This document shows, one piece after another, positions 16,183-24,211 of a stretch of DNA of 64,000 bases; within the stretch, counting starts at the first letter, position 1, and each line of letters begins with the position of its first letter. The position numbers were made by a program, and so were the translations under genes. Source of the stretch: Hydrogenedens sp964549105 (GTDB lineage Bacteria; Hydrogenedentota; Hydrogenedentia; Hydrogenedentales; Hydrogenedentaceae). The notes under the pieces are model-generated. The model ran no database searches. It was not told where the DNA came from and saw only the letters and a list, made by a program, of their open reading frames with translations. The stretch lies in the NCBI GenBank assembly GCA_964549105.1, contig CAZJTZ010000013.1, positions 1-64,000 on the forward strand. Direction: 5' to 3'.

Positions 16183-17208
16183 ATGTTTGCCCATGAATTA
16201 AATTATACTTTGCCAGAAGAATTAATAGCCCAGCAACCTGCTAAACCCAGGGATTCGTCTCGTTTGTTAATTCTCAATCGTAAGACGGGAGAAATAAAAG
16301 AGGATGTGTTTCGGAATTTGCCTGATTATTTAAATCCCGGTGATGTGATTGTTTTGAATAATACAAAAGTTTTCCCTGCACGATTGTTAGGATACAAAGA
16401 AAAAACGGGTGGTAAGGTTGAAATATTTCTATTGAAGCCAATAAATAAACAGGATTGGATTGCTCTGGTAAAGCCGTCAGGAAAAGTGCCTGTTTCAACA
16501 AAAATAATACTTCATGATGAGTTGACAGCAGAAGTTCAAGATTTTTTAGGAGAGGGGAAAAGGATTGTGCACTTTCCCAGGGTAAATTTGATGCAAATAA
16601 TTCATAAAATTGGGATGGTCCCTTTGCCTCACTACATTCGTAGAGATGCTCCTGACCCTAAGGATTGGTTGCACTATCAGGCAATTTATGCTAAAAAAAC
16701 AGGTTCAGTTGCTGCACCTACGGCTGGCTTACATTATACAAATCGTGTTTTTAAGAAAATCAAGGAAAAGGGAATTGATGTTTGTTTCATTACCCTTCAT
16801 GTGGGATATGGAACATTCAAACCCATAACCACAGATAAAGTTGAACAACATGTAATTGATGAAGAAGAATTTTTTGTTAGTGAAGAAACAGCGAACTTGC
16901 TTAATGAAAAGAAGAAGACAGACAAAAATATTATAGCCGTAGGAACAACCGTTACAAGGGCTCTCGAAACACAATATATGTCAGGGAAATTTCATGCAGG
17001 TTCAGGTACTACCCGAAAATATATTTATCCTCCTTATGAATTTAAGGCAGTAGACATTTTACAAACAAATTTTCATCTGCCTAAATCGTCCCTATTAGCA
17101 CTTGTATTCGCTTTTGCAGGTAAGGATTTGACTATGAAAGCATACCAGTATGCCATAGAGCACAATTTCCGTTTCTATTCTTATGGTGATACCATGTTAA
17201 TCTTATAA
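16183..17208 (+). CDS. queA: S-adenosylmethionine:tRNA ribosyltransferase-isomerase QueA
   Basis: The 341-residue protein has the standard QueA length and blocks: YTLPEELIAQQPAKPRDSSR at the start, NNTKVFPARLLG, GSVAAPTAGLHYT, HVGYGTFKPI, GTTVTRALE and TNFHLPKSSLLALV. It transfers the ribosyl part of SAM to preQ1 in tRNA to make epoxyqueuosine, in the cytoplasm. It lies 30 bases after ftsW and 23 bases before a QueD-like gene, so two queuosine-related genes sit together at the end of the dcw operon. Confidence 0.96.
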   Translation: MFAHELNYTLPEELIAQQPAKPRDSSRLLILNRKTGEIKEDVFRNLPDYLNPGDVIVLNNTKVFPARLLGYKEKTGGKVEIFLLKPINKQDWIALVKPSGKVPVSTKIILHDELTAEVQDFLGEGKRIVHFPRVNLMQIIHKIGMVPLPHYIRRDAPDPKDWLHYQAIYAKKTGSVAAPTAGLHYTNRVFKKIKEKGIDVCFITLHVGYGTFKPITTDKVEQHVIDEEEFFVSEETANLLNEKKKTDKNIIAVGTTVTRALETQYMSGKFHAGSGTTRKYIYPPYEFKAVDILQTNFHLPKSSLLALVFAFAGKDLTMKAYQYAIEHNFRFYSYGDTMLIL

Positions 17209-17231
17209 TAAAATTATTTTTGAGAGGATTT

Positions 17232-17924
17232 ATGCTCCAAATCTCGAAATATATGTATTTTGATGCTGCACACAAAAATCCGCACAAAGGCGGCAAATAT
17301 GCACGACTCCATGGGCATACTTTTTTTATTGAGGTTATTGCAAAAGGAGAGATACATCCTGAATATGGCTGGATTGTAGATTTTAGAGAGATAAAAAAAT
17401 GCTTTGCTCCAATTGTCAATTCGCTTGACCACTCTTATATAAATGATATTCCTGATTTGAAAGATGATGCTACTTTGCCTGTTATAAAATCGTGGGTTCT
17501 CCGTCAGATGGGTGAAACTCCATGGTGGTTTAAGGAAATTCAGATTGGGATAATTGGAGACCTTGATTTTATCCCCCGTAAAATTTCAGCAGATAAAGAT
17601 TTCCCTGAATTGTGGTGCTTTTCATTTGAGTCTGCTCAATCTTTGCCACAACTTCCCATGTCCCATCCCTGTCATCGCCTACATGGTCATAGTTATTTTG
17701 TAAAGGCACATACAAAAGAAATGGAAAAATTGCCTGAAGCATTGAGAAAGATTTATGACATTCTTGACCACCAATGGTTGAATGAGATACCCGGTTTAGA
17801 AAAGGCTACCAGTGAAATTCTAACAAACTGGGTTGTAGAAAAACTGCAAAAGTTTGGGCATTCTCCTGACCTCGTTATTGTTCAAGAAACTCCTTCTTCC
17901 TATTGCTTGTGGAGATGTGAATAG
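17232..17924 (+). CDS. Tandem two-domain 6-carboxytetrahydropterin synthase (QueD/PTPS)-like protein
   Basis: The 230-residue protein consists of two PTPS-like halves. Half 1 has the three zinc histidines (His14 in DAAH, His27 and His29 in RLHGH) and LDH at 65-67, but no Cys in the loop before RLHGH where QueD has its catalytic Cys. Half 2 has Cys147 in the PCHRLHGH block, His151 and His153, LDH at 178-180 and the C-terminal Glu219 in VQETP, but its first zinc ligand is Gln136 (SAQ for AAH). QueD makes 6-carboxytetrahydropterin, a queuosine and preQ0 precursor. Neither half has a full set of residues, so a combined active site or a changed activity is likely. The ATG is chosen because GAGAGGA lies just upstream. 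Confidence 0.82.
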   Translation: MLQISKYMYFDAAHKNPHKGGKYARLHGHTFFIEVIAKGEIHPEYGWIVDFREIKKCFAPIVNSLDHSYINDIPDLKDDATLPVIKSWVLRQMGETPWWFKEIQIGIIGDLDFIPRKISADKDFPELWCFSFESAQSLPQLPMSHPCHRLHGHSYFVKAHTKEMEKLPEALRKIYDILDHQWLNEIPGLEKATSEILTNWVVEKLQKFGHSPDLVIVQETPSSYCLWRCE

Positions 17925-17954
17925 TTAAAAGAATATTAATTAAAATAGTCGTTT

Positions 17955-19628
17955 TTAGTAGGAGTAAGGATTCTCAGGACTACCCGAAGTTTCTGCAGGA
18001 TAGTTTTGCTCAGAGGTCAGGATGGGCTGGTTGTTTGGATTGCGTGATTCATTTGCAGGTGTTACCCGAATAGCGGCACGGTCTTGGAACACACAGGACC
18101 ATTCACATATACCACAACCAATACACAGATTGGGGTCTACTTCGGGCTGCCTTATTTTTGTTATTTTGCCATCTTTCAGGACCACTTCCCTTTCTACTAA
18201 ATGAATGGCTTTGGGAGAAAGCGGACAATGCTCTTCACAAACAGCACATTCTGTTCCGTAAGAATATGGGATACACCTTCCTTTGTCAAAAGTAGCCAGA
18301 CCAATCTTTGTCTTTTGTTTTTCTTCAAGAGGTAGAGGCTGAATTGCTTGTGTCGGACATACCTGCCCGCATACATTACAACTATATAGACAATATCCGA
18401 TTTTCGGAACAAGTTTAGGTGTCCAGAGTGCTTCCCAACCTGCTTCTATACCCGCAGGCTGAATAGCATTTGTGGGACATGCACGCATACATGCTCCGCA
18501 CTGAATACAATGCTGCAAAAAATCCCGTTCAATCCGCGAACCTGGTGGACGAATCAGCGTGTCGGGGAAAGGCTGTCCCTGCTTTGCTTGCGGCACAACT
18601 CGAAAACCGAGTAGCCCCACCGTGCCAGTTGCCATAGCAGTTAATACTGTTCTACGGGGATAATCAATTTTACCTGTATTTGTTTTAGGCTTACCTGGCA
18701 CCTGAAATTGAAACGAAAGGGAATTCGATTTGCAAGTGGCAACACAGTCCCAGCACACAAAACATTCTGTTGGTAGCCAATTCCCGCGTTGGTCAGGTTG
18801 TGCCCCGGCGGGACACGCCTTACTACATAAACGGCAATTCGTGCAGGTATTTTCGTCATTGGAAAGTCGCAATATCGGCTTTTGCGAAAGAATACCTAAA
18901 AGACCTCCTAACGGACATATATACCGACACCAGAAACGAGGTCGAACAAAGTTGAGACCCGTTATCAATATCAGAGTAAAAGCAATAACCGTCCCTTCTG
19001 TATAAAATGTCTTTTGACTCATTTTAGAAATATGTGTGCGAAATTGTTTGTAAATGGGTTCCGTAATACTTGTAAGATGAAAACCAAATATTTTAGGGTC
19101 TTCATTATAAATAGCCGTGCTTGTGTCCTCTACTGCTATATGAAATGCAGGAAAAACACTGGTAGATAATGCTCGATAAAAGAATGAAAATGGGTCAAAA
19201 ATTCCAAACCAATGCCCACCAAAAAGGCTCATCCCCAGCATGGCAAACAAAATAAAGTATTTTACACGGTGTGCAGGAGTTCGCGATTGATATTCCTTTT
19301 TACTTTTGTGCTTTGGGGCTAACCATGAGAAAAAAGTATGATAGGCGCCGAATGGACAGAACCACCCACAGAATACCCTACCTAATAATAGAGTTACTAC
19401 CACAGTAATTAAACAAAGGAACGACAAACCGGCTATAGCCCAGGTAGATAAAAATGTAAGCAAAAAAATCAAAGGGTCAAGATAAAAAAATATTTTGTAT
19501 GATTCAGGAGATTCCCCTTCTTCAAGGAAATGTAACTCCCATGCTAAGCAGATGAATAAGACAAAAAAAACAAATTGACACAACCGCCTTATCCACTGCA
19601 TCCATGAACGAGGCTTTTTAAACTTCAT
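17955..19628 (-). CDS. NapH-NapG-like membrane polyferredoxin (fusion)
   Basis: This 557-residue protein joins two modules. The N-terminal half resembles NapH/NosR-type membrane proteins, with several helices and two membrane CxxxCP motifs (FCGWFCPFG and CRYICPLG), then a ferredoxin pair (CTNCRLCSKACP and CFVCWDCVATC). A Tat-like stretch, PRRTVLTAMATGTVG, follows at about residue 325. The C-terminal half resembles NapG/MauM, with at least four further Cys clusters (CIQCGACMRACP, CNVCGQVCP, CAVCEEHCP, CIGCGICEWSC). Such proteins pass electrons from quinol to periplasmic redox partners. No nitrate or nitrous oxide reductase is nearby. The upstream DUF362 gene, five bases away on the same strand, is the likely partner. 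Confidence 0.8.
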   Translation of the reverse strand: MKFKKPRSWMQWIRRLCQFVFFVLFICLAWELHFLEEGESPESYKIFFYLDPLIFLLTFLSTWAIAGLSFLCLITVVVTLLLGRVFCGWFCPFGAYHTFFSWLAPKHKSKKEYQSRTPAHRVKYFILFAMLGMSLFGGHWFGIFDPFSFFYRALSTSVFPAFHIAVEDTSTAIYNEDPKIFGFHLTSITEPIYKQFRTHISKMSQKTFYTEGTVIAFTLILITGLNFVRPRFWCRYICPLGGLLGILSQKPILRLSNDENTCTNCRLCSKACPAGAQPDQRGNWLPTECFVCWDCVATCKSNSLSFQFQVPGKPKTNTGKIDYPRRTVLTAMATGTVGLLGFRVVPQAKQGQPFPDTLIRPPGSRIERDFLQHCIQCGACMRACPTNAIQPAGIEAGWEALWTPKLVPKIGYCLYSCNVCGQVCPTQAIQPLPLEEKQKTKIGLATFDKGRCIPYSYGTECAVCEEHCPLSPKAIHLVEREVVLKDGKITKIRQPEVDPNLCIGCGICEWSCVFQDRAAIRVTPANESRNPNNQPILTSEQNYPAETSGSPENPYSY

Positions 19629-19633
19629 GATTC

Positions 19634-20569
19634 TTATACTAGTATTTCTTGATACTTTAACTTGTTCTTATAATCTATTTGTCCCAGACCTGCCTCGAAA
19701 CCTTTCTTCACACTTCCAATTTGATTGGGGTCATAATTTAAAATTTCACACCCAAAAGCATCTAATGCAACAATGTCAACAGAGGCGGCTACGGTGTTAA
19801 GTCTTTTTACATCTTTTAAGTCTCCACCTGTGGGTCCATTTGCAGTAAGGACGCGAATAGCGTCAAGGATGGTGATTTTGGGTTTCATGTAAGCAGTTAT
19901 GTCCTTTATGCAAGTCGGTAAATCCTGGTGAAACATTCTGCGATTTTCAATTACACCCATATAATTTTTCATACCTAAGGTTACGGTTGTTGAGCCATGG
20001 TGTTTGGCTATAGGGACATTTAATATAATGTCGGACTCTATCATCTCTGGATACAAGGGTATTTTTTTCACTCGTTCTCCATTTATGGCTGTTTCCTTGA
20101 AACGGCTACGGTCAACATAAACAAGTTCCGCACCTGTCTCTTTTGCTACTGCGTCAATTCCACTTGTAATATAAGTCTTTTTCGGGTCATGACAGGGGTT
20201 ATCGCCAACTTTCACTGTTTTGGCACCTGCATTAAAGCAAAGTTCGATTAAAGTTCTGAGCAGGTCCGGATTCGTATCAGCCGCTTGTTCAGGTGTCCTA
20301 TCCCACCCTATATTCGGTTTTATCCAGACAACATCACCCTTTTTAACAAATCGTCCTAATCCACCCATTGCCTCGATTGCTTTTCTAGTAAGTTTATCCG
20401 CTATTTCCTTAGTCGGCTCTTCAGGGATAGGGTCGCCTTTCCATTTACATACAACCATATCCAATGGGGCTTGTGCATCTTGTGCCCTACTCATTACAGG
20501 CTGCAATGCCAGAGCACCCGCATAAAGCCCCGTTTCAAATAAAAATTGTCTTCTCGTCTTCTTTTTCAT
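19634..20569 (-). CDS. Tat-exported DUF362 domain protein
   Basis: This 311-residue protein begins with KKKTRRQFLFETG, a twin-arginine signal with a hydrophobic core to about residue 27, so it is exported. The DUF362 body includes VWIKPNIGWDR (about 104-114), GAKTVKVGDNPCHDP, NVPIAKHHGSTTVTLGMKNYMG and ITILDAIRVLTANGPTGG. DUF362 proteins are often encoded beside iron-sulfur proteins, and their reaction is not settled. Here the gene is directly followed by the polyferredoxin gene, which supports a redox role in the periplasm. An AGGAG ribosome binding site precedes the ATG. Confidence 0.82.
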   Translation of the reverse strand: MKKKTRRQFLFETGLYAGALALQPVMSRAQDAQAPLDMVVCKWKGDPIPEEPTKEIADKLTRKAIEAMGGLGRFVKKGDVVWIKPNIGWDRTPEQAADTNPDLLRTLIELCFNAGAKTVKVGDNPCHDPKKTYITSGIDAVAKETGAELVYVDRSRFKETAINGERVKKIPLYPEMIESDIILNVPIAKHHGSTTVTLGMKNYMGVIENRRMFHQDLPTCIKDITAYMKPKITILDAIRVLTANGPTGGDLKDVKRLNTVAASVDIVALDAFGCEILNYDPNQIGSVKKGFEAGLGQIDYKNKLKYQEILV

Positions 20570-20803
20570 GATAAAACTCCTATTTTAATCTTAACAATAA
20601 GTATAACTCCATCTAGCTAACAACATCTATTAATGATATATTTCTAAAAATATAGACTTCAAATTATTATTGCATATTTAAAACAACACACTTCAAGTTT
20701 ATTTCTGAAACGGATAAATAATATAAACCAAATAGATATTTTATTGCCTATCACGATGTCTAAAGATATTTCCCAAAATTTTAGTGGCAGAAACGCGTTG
20801 TAA

Positions 20804-21754
20804 TCATAGTTTTTTAGAGAACCATTTTCCTAAATATTCAAAATCTGTAGACATTTCTTTCCAGATATGAGGAGCGTTTTCTTTGATGACAAATTCACAG
20901 TCCCATTGTTTTGTTTTTAGTTTGTTGTAAAAGTTTTCGGATTGTGAGAAAGGGACAATTGTGTCTTTTGTCCCGTGAAACAATATTACAGATGGAGGCA
21001 CTTTAATATTGTCGAGAGAATGATGAAAAGGGGATAATTCTTTTAATCTATTTTCTATTTCTTCGGGGGGTATTTGAGTCTCCTCATCTAAAAATGTTTT
21101 CTTCCTAATTAATTTAGTAAGTATCTTTTTTACTTCAAAATGTGGTGTATGTAATGAATAGAAAGATAATAAATCTGTTGGTGCACAGAAAAGAGCAGCA
21201 GTTCGAACAGTCTCAGATAAATATTTTTCTTCTTCTGGTAAACTACTTATGGATTTCTGTTGCTGTAATAGTGCATTGATTGCTAAATGTCCACCAGCAG
21301 AAATTCCCATAATTCCCAATCGTTTCTTATCCACATTGAATTCTTCAGCATGAGATAGGACAAATTGTATACCTGCCTGAACATTTTGAATCATTTGTTT
21401 CCCATTAAATACCTGAATTGAGCCCGGCGATAAAGCAAACACACAGAATCCCTGACTGCAAAGGACATCATACACTCCCAGACCTATATGCTGAATAAAC
21501 TGATGTCTGTCTGAAAACCAGCCATTAGAGATTACATCAATGATACCGCAACCGTTTGCAGTTTCCATTGGACTGAATATATCCATAATTAGTCCCACCC
21601 CGTAGGCTTCTGCATAAACACGGTGTGGTTGGTGCTTGAACAAACCTGCAGTTTTAGGTCGAATGGTTAATCCACTCGCTGGGTTATATAGTTCCTGAAC
21701 AGGTCTTAAATGAACCGTTATATCTTTTCTGTTGATTTCTCGCATTTCACACAT
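20804..21754 (-). CDS. Alpha/beta hydrolase (esterase or dienelactone hydrolase-like)
   Basis: The 316-residue protein has an alpha/beta hydrolase core. The nucleophile elbow is GISAGG near residue 151, the acid is probably Asp in HGTKDTIVPF, and the catalytic His is probably in NAPHIW near the end. The oxyanion region is not the classical HGGG; the strand before it reads IIDVISNGWFSD. No signal peptide is visible, so it is probably cytoplasmic. An ATG three codons later is an alternative start, and neither has a strong ribosome binding site. The substrate is unknown. It stands alone, with long intergenic DNA upstream. Confidence 0.75.
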   Translation of the reverse strand: MCEMREINRKDITVHLRPVQELYNPASGLTIRPKTAGLFKHQPHRVYAEAYGVGLIMDIFSPMETANGCGIIDVISNGWFSDRHQFIQHIGLGVYDVLCSQGFCVFALSPGSIQVFNGKQMIQNVQAGIQFVLSHAEEFNVDKKRLGIMGISAGGHLAINALLQQQKSISSLPEEEKYLSETVRTAALFCAPTDLLSFYSLHTPHFEVKKILTKLIRKKTFLDEETQIPPEEIENRLKELSPFHHSLDNIKVPPSVILFHGTKDTIVPFSQSENFYNKLKTKQWDCEFVIKENAPHIWKEMSTDFEYLGKWFSKKL

Positions 21755-22463
21755 TCTTATTGTTAAACAGGTATAGTGTTATTGTAGAAAGCAATACTAT
21801 GCAATAAACATATTGTAAGAGAAAGAGGATAAGGTAATAAAATAAAACGATAGAATAGGGAAGGAGAGAAATATAACCAGATGAATTTGTTTGTGAGAGT
21901 GGAGTTTTTACCTGTGCCAACAAAGAAAAATTAAAGGATAAGAAGAGTATGTATCTTATTTATGCCAGTAGGTTAGAAAAGGTCAATAACAAAGTTAAGA
22001 TGATTATAAAGAATAGTATATGACTTTCATAACATCGAATTTATCTATTATTAACAAAGACTCCTTCCAAAATATCAACCAAATTGAAGAAGAACCACAA
22101 CTATTTATAGTATAATTGTTGTATTACGATAGTGGATAGAATTCTCCTTTAATGAATGGATATAGGAAAATACTATAAAAAGATGAAATCTCCAGAGCAC
22201 TTGTTAACAAAGTGCGATATATAAATGAAGAGTTAAATAAGTTTTGGTCTGAAATATAGGTGCCTTGTAGTATACGGTACGCCTGGAATTTAATTTTTAT
22301 TACCCGCGCAAGTGTATAAATATTGATGAGGCTATTTGTATCGGTATTTTCTATTAGATGGGGTACCTGTTTTAAAGGTGCCCATAGAATAAATGTTGTT
22401 AAGGGTTATTTTTCAACAGATGTAGAATGAAAGCAATTTAACTATAAGCATGGAGATTAGTTT
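21755..22463. other. Long AT-rich intergenic region upstream of the phosphate transport pair
   Basis: About 700 bases have no convincing gene. They contain small inverted repeats: GCACTT/AAGTGC around GTTAACA at 22197-22215, and GGGTACC/GGTGCCC around a 9-nt loop about 80 bases before the DUF47 start. These suggest a structured leader or operators. I could not match them to a known riboswitch, and no clear Pho box was found. Confidence 0.45.
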
Positions 22464-23093
22464 ATGCCATATTTTAAGTTTTTGCCTAATGAAGTGAAAT
22501 TTTTTGATCTGTTTGATAAACAGGTTGATAAAATGTCAGAGGCAGTCGCATGCTTTAACGGATTTGTTGAAAAGGGGATATTCGATGTTAGTTGTATTGA
22601 ACGAATGCGCGCGATAGAACACGAAAGTGACATCATTGCACACGATATTATTGATAGTTTGAACAGAACTTTTATAACTCCATTTGACCGAGAAGATATC
22701 CATTCGTTAACCAATGAACTTGACGATGTGGTTGATTTAGTTTATGCGATATCAAAGCGAATGAGGTTATATGAATTAAAAGGGGAAAATGCAGATGTCA
22801 AAGAATTTTCTAAACTGATAATGCAATCAGTGCAATCATTATCTATTGCTATAAAAGGTTTGCGGAATCATAGACGACCCCAACAAATTCAGGAAGCATG
22901 TATTGAAATAAATAAAATAGAAAATATGGGTGACCAGTTATGCGATGTAGTTATCCAGAGGTTATTTAAGACTGAAAAAGACCCTGTTGCAATTATAAAG
23001 TGGAAAGAAATATATGAATTGCTGGAAACAGTGTTAGATGTTTGTGAAGATGTATCCAATATTGTTGTTTCCATTCTTGTTAAACAAGGTTAA
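22464..23093 (+). CDS. DUF47/PhoU-like phosphate transport regulator
   Basis: The 209-residue, mostly helical protein fits the DUF47 (PhoU-like) family. It has FFDLFDKQVDKM near the start, HESDIIAHDIIDSLNRTFITPFDREDI in the first bundle (residues about 52-78), LTNELDDVVDLVYAISKRM, and a second bundle with IENMGDQLCDVVI and VLDVCEDVSNIVV. DUF47 proteins are almost always encoded beside a Pit-type phosphate transporter, as here with a six-base gap, and are thought to tune its activity in the cytoplasm. GGAG lies 8 bases before the ATG. Confidence 0.9.
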   Translation: MPYFKFLPNEVKFFDLFDKQVDKMSEAVACFNGFVEKGIFDVSCIERMRAIEHESDIIAHDIIDSLNRTFITPFDREDIHSLTNELDDVVDLVYAISKRMRLYELKGENADVKEFSKLIMQSVQSLSIAIKGLRNHRRPQQIQEACIEINKIENMGDQLCDVVIQRLFKTEKDPVAIIKWKEIYELLETVLDVCEDVSNIVVSILVKQG

Positions 23094-23099
23094 ATCTAA

Positions 23100-24107
23100 A
23101 TGTCTATTTATATCTTTCTTTTGATTGCGTTAGCATTGCTGTTTGATTTTCTCAATGGATTTCATGATGCCGCCAACTCGATAGCCACTGTTGTATCTAC
23201 CCGAGTGTTATCGCCACGCTACGCCGTGTTGTGGGCGGCTTTTTTTAATTTTGTTGCTTTCTTATTTTTTGGACTACATGTTGCTGGAACTATCGGCAGT
23301 GGCATTATTGATGTCACGATTATAGATAATACCGTTATACTGTCAACATTAATTGCTGCATGTATGTGGAATGTAATAACCTGGTATTTAGGATTACCCA
23401 CAAGTTCGTCACATGCCCTTATTGGAGGACTAATCGGTGCCGCATTAATTAAAGTCGGTAGTAAAGCATTAATGCTTGATGGCATTATTAAAACCGTTAT
23501 TTTTATCTTCGTATCACCAATAGTCGGTTTCATATTGGGGCTTGTCTTTGGAACAGCAGTTTACTGGATATTCAGGCATTGGCATCCGACAAAGGTTGAT
23601 AAAATATTCAGAAGAGGACAATTAATATCAGCAGCGTTATATAGTCTGGGGCATGGTGGAAACGATGCACAAAAGACTATGGGTATTATAGCAAGTTTGC
23701 TATTTAGTAATGGGTTAATACATATAGCAGAAGGACAGCGATTTCAGGACGCTATTCCATTATGGGTAGTATTAGCCTGTCATAGTGCAATAGCGTTAGG
23801 CACGATGTTTGGTGGATGGCGTATCGTTAAAACGATGGGTCAGCGTGTAGTAAAGTTAAGACCGGTTGATGGCTTTTGTGCTGAATTAGGCGCTGCTTTT
23901 AACCTCTTTGTTATAACATCATATTTTGGTATTCCTGTAAGCACCACACATACCATTACCGGTGCAATTATGGGTGTAGGAACTTTACGACGATTTACTG
24001 CCGTACGATGGGGTGTTGCAGGACAAATTATCTGGTCATGGATACTGACAATCCCATTATCCGCGTTCATTTCAGCAATAACATACATTATTGCTGCAAA
24101 ATTCTAA
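23100..24107 (+). CDS. Pit-family inorganic phosphate transporter
   Basis: The 335-residue polytopic membrane protein has the duplicated PiT signature: DFLNGFHDAANSIATVV near residues 16-32 in the first half and SLGHGGNDAQKTMGI in the second. Other family blocks are GLPTSSSHALIGGLIGAAL and FGIPVSTTHTITGAIMGVG. PiT carriers bring metal-phosphate or phosphate into the cell using the proton or sodium gradient. It is cotranscribed with the DUF47 gene. Sulfate-transporting relatives exist, but the DUF47 partner favours phosphate. Confidence 0.92.
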   Translation: MSIYIFLLIALALLFDFLNGFHDAANSIATVVSTRVLSPRYAVLWAAFFNFVAFLFFGLHVAGTIGSGIIDVTIIDNTVILSTLIAACMWNVITWYLGLPTSSSHALIGGLIGAALIKVGSKALMLDGIIKTVIFIFVSPIVGFILGLVFGTAVYWIFRHWHPTKVDKIFRRGQLISAALYSLGHGGNDAQKTMGIIASLLFSNGLIHIAEGQRFQDAIPLWVVLACHSAIALGTMFGGWRIVKTMGQRVVKLRPVDGFCAELGAAFNLFVITSYFGIPVSTTHTITGAIMGVGTLRRFTAVRWGVAGQIIWSWILTIPLSAFISAITYIIAAKF

Positions 24108-24115
24108 TTGCACTC

Positions 24116-24146
24116 CAGTGCTTTTGCACTGACATCAGTTATGTCA
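24116..24146 (+). terminator. Tandem hairpins after the phosphate transporter
   Basis: CAGTGC-TTTT-GCACTG (24116-24131) is immediately followed by the inverted repeat TGACA...TGTCA (24130-24146). There is only a weak T-run, so termination efficiency is uncertain. Confidence 0.45.
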
Positions 24147-24211
24147 TTTGTCCATCGTAGGTGTAGTATCTTAAAATACATCAGTTCTTCACAATATAAT
24201 TGGTAATAACA

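Noticed and set aside
18730..19005. Plus-strand open frame opposite the polyferredoxin gene
   Set aside because: It is a shadow of the conserved Cys-rich minus-strand gene; it has no ribosome binding site and no recognisable motif.
21891..21944. Short open frame of 17 codons (ATG AAT TTG start) in the long intergenic region
   Set aside because: The AAGGAG upstream is about 24 bases from the ATG, too far, and the product shows no features.
22020..22050. Weak Pho-box-like sequence (CTTTCATAACAT) before the phosphate transport pair
   Set aside because: Only one half-site is recognisable and it is more than 400 bases from the gene.
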